14,368 bases of DNA from positions 1-14,368 of the forward strand of contig JAIDOO010000285.1 in NCBI GenBank assembly GCA_029063275.1, in the 5' to 3' direction. The notes under the pieces were generated by a model. The model was not told where the DNA came from. It was given only the letters and a program-made list of their open reading frames with translations, and searched no databases. The number at the start of each line of letters is the position of its first letter. The first letter of the stretch is position 1. Shown one piece after another: positions 1-7,500 of the stretch. The DNA comes from Clostridia bacterium (GTDB taxonomy: Bacteria; Bacillota; Clostridia; Christensenellales; Borkfalkiaceae). The translations under genes and the position numbers were made by a program.

Positions 1-115
1 GCGGTGCGGCCTGCGCTTCACTCGTTCGCAAAAGAAAAAGCGAGCTTTCCCGATTTCAACGGATACACTGACTGTTGGACAGAAGATATGAGTAGAAGGG
101 GCTTACGTCCTGCCT
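1..115 (+). repeat. Direct repeat copy 1 of the template tail plus spacer (copy 2 at 350-463)
   Basis: This copy and 350-463 are nearly identical; the only differences I see are around 35-39 (GAAAAAG here, GATAAG in copy 2). The repeat period is about 349 bp, head to tail. Near-identity stops at about 115/463, while the terminator parts that follow are clearly diverged. Conservation is therefore concentrated in the spacer immediately 3' of the template segment. Confidence 0.9.
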
Positions 116-133
116 TTTAATAGGCGAAACTCG

Positions 134-210
134 CTCAACCTTGAACCAACGCCGGCAATTGCGCCGTGCTTTGCGCTTCATTAGCTTTTAAAAGCGGTTG
201 AGTTTTTTTT
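134..210 (+). terminator. Terminator of unit 1
   Basis: CTCAACC (134-140) pairs with GGTTGAG (196-202), followed by eight T (203-210). The enclosed ~55 nt contain a further GCTTTTAAAAGC palindrome near 184-195. The equivalent stem of unit 2 is CCCAACC/GGTTGGG, so pair T135-A201 is replaced by C483-G546. This is a compensatory change that supports the fold. Confidence 0.7.
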
Positions 211-226
211 GTGCCCGTGATATAAT
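198..226 (+). promoter_or_regulatory. Sigma-A promoter of template-RNA unit 2
   Basis: TTGAGT (198-203) and TATAAT (221-226) are separated by exactly 17 bp, so initiation is expected near 233. The -35 hexamer lies inside the 3' arm and T-tract of the preceding unit's terminator, so one unit's end is the next unit's start. The predicted start is 22 bp before the segment shared with the giant gene. Confidence 0.75.
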
Positions 227-254
227 AAATCAAAGGGTAGTAAGCTTACCGTAT

Positions 255-370
255 TCTGGCTGCGTTCCGGCAATAATAATGAAACCTATAATTCGTATTA
301 CCTGACGTCGGGTGGTGCCCGCAATAATGCATTGACCGCTCGTACGCTTGCGGTGCGGCCTGCGCTTCAC
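255..370 (+). repeat. Template repeat (TR)-like segment homologous to codons 426-464 of the giant gene
   Basis: This aligns without gaps to 2811-2926 (offset 2556). I count 91 of 116 positions identical; flanking sequence on both sides is unrelated. Read in the frame of the giant gene it carries seven AAT codons, the codon type favoured in DGR templates because mutating its adenines cannot create a stop. Eleven of 23 template adenines differ in the gene against 14 of 93 other bases. The last 21 bp (350-370) are identical in all three copies, as expected for an initiation-of-mutagenic-homing element. The non-adenine differences mean this is probably not the direct template of the present VR. 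Confidence 0.75.
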
Positions 371-481
371 TCGTTCGCAAAAGATAAGCGAGCTTTCCCG
401 ATTTCAACGGATACACTGACTGTTGGACAGAAGATATGAGTAGAAGGGGCTTACGTCCTGCCTTTTTACAGGCGAAACCTG

Positions 482-554
482 CCCAACCGTAAAACAACGG
501 CGGCAATCGCGCGCGTTTTTGTTTTATTCGCTTTTTAAGCGGTTGGGTTTTTTT
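482..554 (+). terminator. Terminator of template-RNA unit 2
   Basis: CCCAACCG (482-489) pairs with CGGTTGGG (540-547), followed by TTTTTTT (548-554). A nested stem TAAAACAA (490-497) / TTGTTTTA (519-526) lies inside. The outer stem covaries with that of unit 1. Confidence 0.75.
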
Positions 555-560
555 GTATAA

Positions 561-591
561 AAAAACGCCTGTTTGATTGACAGGCGTTTTT
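561..591. terminator. Bidirectional intrinsic terminator
   Basis: AAAAACGCCTGT (561-572) and ACAGGCGTTTTT (580-591) form a perfect 12-bp stem with a 7-nt loop. A- and T-tracts flank it on both sides, so it could stop transcription from either strand. It is a second stop just behind unit 2. A separate small hairpin, CAAGCT-GAAA-AGCTTG, follows at 613-628. Confidence 0.8.
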
Positions 592-712
592 AAATATGTT
601 AAAGTAATAAAGCAAGCTGAAAAGCTTGTACAACAAGGACGATAGTAAACCCTTTTGGCGGTTAGCCCTTTTTGGGGGATATGATGAGTATTCCTTAAAA
701 GGGGGTGGTTGA

Positions 713-817
713 ATGGAATTTGCCTTCCTTCGTTTTCTCTGCGAATTAGTAGAGAACGGAGTTTTAAGCTCGTTCAGAGTAACAAAAGACAAAATTTACT
801 TAATCATAAAAAAATAA
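713..817 (+). CDS. Possible micro-ORF, 34 residues
   Basis: ATG at 713 follows AAAAGGGGGTGG (697-708), a plausible Shine-Dalgarno sequence. The frame is closed upstream by a TGA at 710-712 and ends in TAA at 815-817, inside the 5' arm of the terminator at 811-848. The 34-residue product starts MEFAFLRFLCELVENG and ends in a basic, hydrophobic stretch (YLIIKK), which could form one amphipathic helix. A poor promoter-like pair (TTGGCG 655-660, 19 bp, TATGAT 680-685) precedes it. I do not recognise the product. Support is the ribosome binding site plus the stop-to-terminator spacing; chance occurrence is quite possible. Confidence 0.35.
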   Translation: MEFAFLRFLCELVENGVLSSFRVTKDKIYLIIKK

Positions 818-848
818 CCGCCTCGTTTGACCCCGTCGCGGTTATTTT
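811..848. terminator. Intrinsic terminator after the micro-ORF
   Basis: AAAATAACCGC (811-821) pairs with GCGGTTATTTT (838-848): an 11-bp stem with a 16-nt loop, A-rich before and T-rich at the 3' arm. Confidence 0.7.
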
Positions 849-1215
849 AACTGATAGGGGCTAACCGTTTAAAAGGTAATTGCCCTTGTTGTTTTTATTA
901 TATGCAAAAAAAACCCCGTTGTCAAGCGCTTAATCACAAAAAAATAACCGCCGTGTTGTCAAGCGCCTGATTACAAAAAAAACCGCAAAACAACCGCGTT
1001 TGCGGGCAAAAATGCCTGCATTGCAACAAATCGGCGGGAGCGGCGGGCGCCTTTGCCAAGTAAGCGAAAGCGGCGAAAAATGGCGCAAAAGTGCGAAAAA
1101 CCGCGTAAAAAGGCGCAATTTTCGGCAAACGGAAGTTTAAAAATCGGACAAGACCACAACATATTGTGGTTGAACAACCGTTTGACCACTATTTTAAAAA
1201 TTTTGTCAAAAACTC
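849..1215. other. Non-coding AT-rich and low-complexity stretch
   Basis: I find no convincing gene here. It contains the short repeats at 918-986, a hairpin CCGCAAA (983-989) / TTTGCGG (999-1005), a low-complexity run of loosely repeated GCG-plus-A-tract words at about 1060-1130, and an inverted repeat ACCACAA (1153-1159) / TTGTGGT (1164-1170) with a CATA loop. That inverted repeat lies about 45 bp upstream of the -35 element at 1216 and could be a regulator site, but nothing shows this directly. Confidence 0.5.
918..986 (+). repeat. Two imperfect 37-bp direct repeats
   Basis: GTTGTCAAGCGC starts at both 918 and 955. Each copy is followed by T-rich or A-rich sequence ending in an A-tract and an ACCGC word. 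A related 22-bp segment, TAATCAYAAA plus AAAATAACCGCC, occurs at 801-822 and 931-952 with one mismatch; in the first copy it forms the 5' arm of the terminator at 811-848. These look like small intergenic duplications with no assigned function. Confidence 0.6.
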
Positions 1216-1244
1216 TTGAAAATCTGAATACTATATGATATAAT
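1216..1244 (+). promoter_or_regulatory. Strong sigma-A promoter upstream of the giant gene
   Basis: TTGAAA (1216-1221), 17 bp, TATAAT (1239-1244). Initiation is expected near 1251. The first thing transcribed is the terminator-like hairpin at 1298-1343, about 190 bp before the giant gene. Confidence 0.75.
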
Positions 1245-1250
1245 CACCAT

Positions 1251-1343
1251 ACCACATTATCACAGATTTTATCACAATTTTTATCAAAAAATGTACGGCG
1301 CAGAGCTGTGCGGATTTATCCGCGCACGTTCTGCGCTTTTTTT
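1251..1343 (+). ncRNA. Short RNA or attenuated leader
   Basis: Between a consensus promoter and an intrinsic terminator lies a transcript of about 93 nt with no reading frame of note. Its 5' half is AU-rich and repeats the word TTATCAC/TTTATCACA (near 1257-1284). The 3' half is the terminator. It is either a free small RNA or the leader of the giant gene with a terminator that must be read through. No known riboswitch class is recognisable. Confidence 0.45.
1298..1343 (+). terminator. Intrinsic terminator or attenuator
   Basis: GCGCAGA (1298-1304) pairs with TCTGCGC (1330-1336). An upper stem (about 1307-1313 with 1320-1326, including one G-U pair) closes a 6-nt loop, and seven T follow (1337-1343). 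Confidence 0.8.
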
Positions 1344-1392
1344 GCGTTAAAAACCGCGCCTTGCCCGCAAAAGTAAGGGAGGGGCGGTGAGA

Positions 1393-1494
1393 ATGAAAAA
1401 ACCGCGCTTAGCACTGAAAAGCAGGAGAGCGGCGGAGCGGAACAAAAGACAAGTGCAAAAAGACAAAAAAATACCCCTATATAATAAATGGTAA
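1393..1494 (+). CDS. Possible basic micro-ORF or leader peptide, 33 residues
   Basis: ATG at 1393 follows a strong Shine-Dalgarno match, AAGGGAGGGG (1375-1384), with 8 nt spacing. The frame runs 33 codons to TAA at 1492-1494, 40 bp before the giant gene. The product is extremely basic (starts MKKPRLALKSRRAAERNKR) and has no membrane segment. Its last codons overlap the TATAAT at 1480-1485. It sits after the attenuator at 1298-1343 and just before the giant gene, so a leader-peptide role is conceivable. I do not recognise it, and the A/G-rich DNA could create such an ORF by chance. Confidence 0.35.
   Translation: MKKPRLALKSRRAAERNKRQVQKDKKIPLYNKW
1480..1485 (+). promoter_or_regulatory. Possible -10 element of the giant gene
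   Basis: TATAAT at 1480-1485 lies in TATATAATAAA, 50 bp before the start codon. There is no recognisable -35 hexamer at 16-18 bp (the place is A-rich), so it would be weak or activator-dependent. The ribosome binding site AGGAGG at 1523-1528, 6 nt before ATG 1535, is strong. Confidence 0.45.
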
Positions 1495-1534
1495 GGGAAA
1501 ATCAATATAAACCTACTACATCAGGAGGAAGAGT

Positions 1535-4500
1535 ATGAAATTAAAAATGAAGAAAAGGAGTTTAATAACCGTTATTCTCGCGGTGGTGTGCGCAACATTT
1601 TTGGGCATCACCGTAAGTATGCTGTCGGGCGCGGTTGCCAAGGCTCAGACCGCGGCAAACCAGACGGGAACTAATAACATAATCGTTCCCGAGCTTACCC
1701 TTTCGGATTACGGCACGCGTTCGGACGGCGCAATTTTCAGCGGTACGGCGCTTTCACAGCTTTACGACGCGTTGACGGGCACTTCGGACGGCACCGCGAC
1801 CTATGCCAAGGTCAAAAACACCGTTTTGGGCTCGGACGTAAGCTACGGTCTTTCAACCAGTGCGGCAAACGGCGTTGTGCCCACAATTCCCGCATACAAA
1901 TCGGCATACGATTTGTACCTTTTAAACGGCAGTAAAAATATCCTCGTAGACTTCGGCGGACAGACCTGGACGGTAACTTTTGTAACCACCGACACATCGG
2001 GCGACGTAATAGTTACCCTTTGGCTTTCGGACGCGTACAAAGAGAACGGCTCGTATGTGCGCAGTGCCTACGGTTGGTACAGCAACACCTCGGCGGCGAA
2101 CGGCACGGCGAGCGCGACCAATTACGTTTCAAATATGTACTCTTCCAGCCTTATAAGGGTCAAGACCCTGAACGGCGGCGACGTAAACGGCGCGGCAACC
2201 CAGTATGCGCAGGGCAGTACCACGGCGACGACCTCAACTTTAAACCAGACGGTATCTTCTGCGGACAGGGTGGCAAACCCCTGGGCGATATATACCCTCA
2301 ACAACACCGCGCTTTCGGGCAGTGCAAAGGCTAACAAATCGCTTGTTGACTATATCGACACCCCTTCGCAGATAAAATACACCTATTACGAAGATTTCAA
2401 CTACCACTACAACACCCTCGGCGGCAACGGCGCCAACAGCTATATGCTTAACGAGGCAATCAATAAGGACCTTACGGGACAAATCACGGGCTCTGTCGGC
2501 GCAAACACGATTAGGGCAAGCTACTCAAACAACGCGCACCAGGGACAGTGGTACAGCTCGATAATGGCTGCGGCGGCAAACACAAACTACACCGCAGTGG
2601 GCTACAACGACTGGGCGTACGACAGAATCTGGCTTCCCAGCTGGTCCGAGACGGGCTCGGTAACTTACAGCACCTATTACGGTATGCCTGGCATCTGGCG
2701 CACGGCAAACACCAAAACCGTGCAAACGGGACAGCTCAGCACAATGAACGGCACGGGCGTTCCCGTTGCGTGGAACGGTAACCAGACTACTATCGACAAC
2801 TCAGAATACGTCTGGCTGCGTACCGGCAATACTGGTAGTACCTACGGTGCCGCTTACCTGACGTCGGGTGGTGCTTACTACTATGCTCTCACCGCTCGTA
2901 CTCTGGCGGTGCGGCCTGCGCTTCACCTCAATCTGACATCTGCCGCGCAAGCGGCGGTTACCGGGGCTTCCGCAACTGACGGATACGAGGTACCCGTACC
3001 CACCCAGGCAATAAATGAGGATTTCACGGGCGTAGCCCGCTGGATGGCGGAGTTCTCGCAAATAATGCAGACCGCAAATCCCACCGAACCCAAATACAAG
3101 TGGATTGATACCACCCTGCACGGAAACAGCAGTATAGTATCGTTCCAAAAAATAATGTACACCTCCAAAAACAGCGTAGGCACTTCGGCAACCACGGCTA
3201 CCGACGTAACCAATCTGGGAAGCGGCGCGTTTATACACGCGGGCTCGTACCAGGTAACGCTGGAGCTAGCCGCAGGCTATAAATGGCGCGGTCAGGCGCT
3301 GGTCGCAAACGACGCTACGAGCCGTCAGTATACCTTCACCATAACGATAAACCAGCTGGAAATGAAGTACGATTTGGCGTTCTACGACCAGTCTAACACA
3401 CAGCAGTCAACAAACAAGTGCGAGTACGCGGGCACAACCAGCGCGGTAGCGGTCAAATTCAACGCTACGTCGCCTGCGACGTTCCCTGCGGGAAGCAACC
3501 ACCCCGACTCGAACAGCGTAACAATTTACTACCTCGGCACCAACGCCGGCAACAGCTTCGGCGCAAGCGACAACGGCGGAAAGGGCTCTACGACGGGTCC
3601 CACAAGCGTAGGCTCGTACAAGGCTACGCTCGAGGATAACACAACCCAGTCGGACTACAAACTTACCCCCAACACCGCGGGCGGCGATACGCTTCCGTTC
3701 CAGATTGAGGCAAAGCAGGTCAGCCTGCCCACGGTTACCACCCAGGCAACCGACTATAACGGCAGTCCCATTGCTTACAACTTCTCCTCAAGCTACAACA
3801 AAAATTTTGTTCAGGTTACGGGCGTGCGCGTATCCGCAGTAGAGGGAGGACTTACCAAAAACTATATTTTAACCTTCGATTCAACCTCGGGCACCTGGTA
3901 CAACCAGACTGGCTCGGGCGGAAGATACGAGGTTACTATCGACGACACGGGCTCGATTGCAAAAGTCAACGCGACCGACGCGGGCGACTATCAGGTAGAG
4001 TTCGGTCTTGTAGACACGGTAAACACAACCTGGGCTACGGGCTCTCCCACGGATAAGGTTGCAACCTTCACCGTAAACAGGGCAAAAGTAACCGTATCCT
4101 TCGGCGCGCCCTCGGCGGCGGGCTTTATGTGGGCGGTAGGCGACACGGGCAACCTGTCTGTCGCAAGCATTACCAACGTGGTAACCGGTGAAAAAGTAAC
4201 CGTTGATTTGTACTGGTACGCACAGAACGATACCGCAAACACCTACACGATGTACACCACGGGCGTTCCCGATAATACTCTTTACAGCATAAGCCAGTTT
4301 GACAGCTTCGGCGCGGGCAGTTATTATCTCTGCGCAATTCTTTCGGACGATACTTCGGGCATAAACGTCAACCGCAACTACGTTATTGACGATACCGACC
4401 CCAACACTGGCGATACGGGCGTAACGGCAAAGCTTTTGCAGATTACCGCAGGCTCGGCAACCCTTGACAACATCATTTGGCAGTACGGCACACCCACAAG

Positions 4501-7500
4501 CATCGACCAAAACGTTACGGGCAACGTAATCACCTATAACAAGGTTTCGGGCGTGGCTGTAGCCTATACCGTAAAAGCGGTAAACTATCCTACAAGCTTC
4601 ACTGCAAGTTACTCAAACGCGACCAAATCGGACGCAGGCACTTATACGACAACGCTCACCCTGGAAATCCCCGCGTCAATGCAGGCAAACCAGGAAATGC
4701 CCGACCCTTCAACGGGCTACACCTACCTCGGCGAAGGTTATAACTATACCTACGTCAACAAGTACAAGTGCACGATTGATTTCGACTGGACGATAGAGCA
4801 GAAGGAAGTGGACCTGTCGGGAATTTCGTTCGAGTATTCGAAGGACGCCGCCGACGCAAACGATACGAGCGCGACCTGGAACGTTTACAACCCGTCCAAC
4901 CCTCCCGAAGCGAGCGGCTTCGACCTGTTCTGGATCCGTATCCCCGCAACCTCGCTTGCAAACACGGGTATTACGGGCGCGGTAGCGGAAAACTATCAGA
5001 ACCAGATGGGTCCCGGCGTTGTAAACTTCGACTTCAACTTCACGCTTGACCCCAACTATAAGGCGCAGGCGGGACAGAACCAGACGGCAATGCCCTACTC
5101 GATGACCACAACGGGTCAGCAGATAGCTATCAACTGGGTAAGAACCCTTCTTACAGACGCAAACGGCGACACCGTTTACGACAGCAACAATATTCCTTAC
5201 TACGTTTACGAGCTCGATACGAGCAATATCCCGAGCTCCGCGCTTCCCTATATCAAGTACGAGTATTATCAGGACGCAGGCTCGACCTACGGCTCTGTAA
5301 TAAACGGCGGCGCGGTGGGCAACCACAACGGTATGGCGTTTATCATAGACCCTACGGGTATGAACGCAAACTCGCAGAATTCGACTACCGTTTACGTTCG
5401 CCCCGTGCTTGTCGGAATGACCCAGATTAACGGCGTAGACCCCTATGTTTTAGTCGGGTCGGCGGCTCAGCCCGAGTACAGGAAGATTACCGTCGGCGAT
5501 AACAGAAAGGCGGTGGACGTAACCGCAGGCACGCTTACTTCTATGACCTACGGCACTACCGTAAGCATAACCGACGCATACAGCCTCGTAGACAGGACCA
5601 CAAGCCAGAATATGCCCGTCAACACCTATAAGGTATCGTTGCACGACAGTAACGGCGAAATCGCGCCCGACGCTACAAGCTTCGACTACTCGACCCTGAA
5701 CGCAGGCAATTACACGCTCGTGTTCGAGATGGTGGGCACTTACGATAATATTTACGTTCTTTCGGCTACCAGTCTGCCCTTCACGGTAGAGGGTATAAAG
5801 CTCGTCGCACCTACACTTAAAGACGGCGTAACCCTCGTATTCAGCGGCGCGGACCAGTATCTTGAAAACTCGTTGCAGAACTTCGACCCCGAGTATATGG
5901 AATTTGCGCCCAACTCGATTGAGGACGCATACCACGCGGGCACATACACGGCTGTAATCAACATCAAAGCGCAGTACGCGGGCAATTACGTATTTGTAAT
6001 GCCTGCAACCCCTTCAAGTCCTACAAAGAGCCCTGCAAGGGCGGCTTTGACGGACGGCACAACGGGCAACAGCGTACAGCTTTCAAACGGCAACGCTACG
6101 GCGGCTCTGGACTGGACTATTGAAAAATACGTCTTCGATACCACCGCAAAATCGGCTTGGAACTTCGCTACGGACGGCGCAACGCTCAGTTATAACGGCG
6201 TTCCCACGACGATTAAAGCGCTGACTATGGGCAACGAACCCAGACTTATAATCAACGTAGCTTACTACGATACGGACGGAAATCCTCTTTCGGACGTAGA
6301 GCTTAAAGGCGGCGATAAATACCTTGTTGCGGCGTACCTCGACCCGTCGAGCCTTGACGCAAACGACGTGGAATTCAAGGGTCAGGCATACGACCCTATG
6401 ACCCAGCAGGTAACCTCGCCCCAGACCACCTATACCGTGCCCCAGAGCGGCGCGGCGGCGTTCCTCAGCAATATCGGCGCGTTTATGACCAAGACCTGGC
6501 TCGGACTTCCCGTATGGGCGTGGTTCGTAATCGGACTCGCGGTGCTTATACTGTTGATAATCATTATTGCAGTGGCTTGCAAACGCAGAAAGAGCAAGGA
6601 GGAAAAGCAGGCTATCAAAGAGCGCAAGGAAGAGGAAAAGGCTCGCAAAGAGGAAGAAAAACAGCGCAGAGAGGAAGAGCGCCGTATGCAGCAGGAAAGG
6701 CTTGACGCCGAGCGCGAGCTTGCAAAGGCAAAGCAGGAAGCCGAGCTGGAAAAAATCCGTGCCCAGGCAGGAATGGCGGCAGGCGCGGGTATGGCTACTA
6801 TGGCTGTACAACAACCTCAGCAGGCGCAAGCTGTTCAATCACAGCCCGCACAACAGGCTCAGCCCGTTCAGCAGGTTGACAATACAAATAACGAACTTTT
6901 AAGAGAAATGCGTGCGCAAATGGCGGAAATGCGTGCCGAAAACAAGGCTACGCAGGCGCAGATGCAGGCTATGCAGGCAATGCAGTATCAACAGCCTATG
7001 CACTACGCTCAGCCCCAGTACGCACCCGCGCCCGCAGCCTCGGCGGCGGCTCCCGCAGACAGCAACCTTATGACCCTTATGGATTTAAAGGTGCAGATGG
7101 CGGAAATGAAGAGCGCCCAGGCGGTAGCGGAAATCAAAGCGGCACAGGCAATAGCAGAGGCAAAGGCGGCAAACCGTCAGGACGGCAACCACCCGCAGTC
7201 GCAACAGCCCGTAATAGTAATGGCGCCCGCTTCGCCTTTCGGCGGAATGGGTATGAACCAGCAGGCTATGTACTCGCCCAATTATCCCAACTACGGCGGA
7301 TATCCGTCGGTGAATATGGGCTACGGTATGCAGGCATTGCCCGCACCTCAGCAGATGTTGCCCCAGTACGGAATGATGCCTCCCTACGGTTATCCTCCTT
7401 ACGGAATGATGCCTCCTTACGGCTATCCTCCCGTGGCAATGCTTCCCCAGCCTTACGCGCCCGCAAAGGCGGTTAAGGAAGAGGAAGAACCCGTCGTAAC

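Larger units (their letters stand above)
1..210 (+). ncRNA. Truncated template-RNA unit 1 (3' part)
   Basis: The window opens inside a non-coding unit that recurs at 350-555. Positions 1-21 equal 350-370 (the conserved 3' end of the template repeat) and 2906-2926 in the giant gene. The next ~94 bp match 371-463 with one substitution and one 1-bp indel. From about 116 onward the copies diverge but keep the same closing hairpin and T-tract. No protein-like reading frame with a ribosome binding site runs through it. I read it as the 3' end of a template-type RNA whose promoter and template core lie upstream of the window. That function is inferred from similarity to unit 2. Confidence 0.55.
233..555 (+). 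ncRNA. Template-type non-coding RNA, unit 2 (complete)
   Basis: This is a self-contained transcription unit of about 320 nt: promoter 198-226, a small 5' hairpin (GGTA/TACC around 236-250), the template segment 255-370, a conserved spacer to about 463, and a terminator ending near 554. The spacer holds small stems such as CCTG/CAGG near 457-472. I see no start codon with a ribosome binding site. In known DGRs the TR is transcribed as RNA, and sequence 3' of it is needed by the reverse transcriptase. Here the RNA has its own promoter and terminator and no reverse transcriptase gene follows. The layout is seen directly; the role as a mutagenic template is inferred. It could instead be a silent recombination cassette. 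Confidence 0.6.

Noticed and set aside
255..370. Degraded gene copy (pseudogene) of the giant surface protein
   Set aside because: Homology stops sharply at both borders, the segment is framed by a promoter and a terminator, and the flanking spacer is conserved between units, which a decaying gene fragment would not show.
246..506. Minus-strand ORF of 86 codons across the template unit
   Set aside because: It runs antisense through a promoter-driven, terminator-ended non-coding unit, has no ribosome binding site, and its sequence follows from the repeat itself.
1..556. CRISPR array or insertion sequence as an explanation of the repeats
   Set aside because: There are only two long (~350 bp) units with no short regular repeat-spacer pattern, no terminal inverted repeats, no target-site duplication and no transposase.
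535..792. Minus-strand ORF of 85 codons
   Set aside because: It spans two terminator stems (540-547 and 561-591), is low-complexity and basic, and overlaps the better-supported plus-strand micro-ORF at 713-817.
930..1238. Several short ORFs on both strands
   Set aside because: They come from the GCG/A-tract low-complexity DNA, mostly use non-ATG starts, lack ribosome binding sites and overlap each other.
3881..4510. Long minus-strand ORF (209 codons) inside the giant gene; similar ones at 4709-5326, 5450-5935 and 6083-6838
   Set aside because: They are shadows of the giant gene's codon bias: no ribosome binding site, no recognisable domain, and complete overlap with a well-supported gene.
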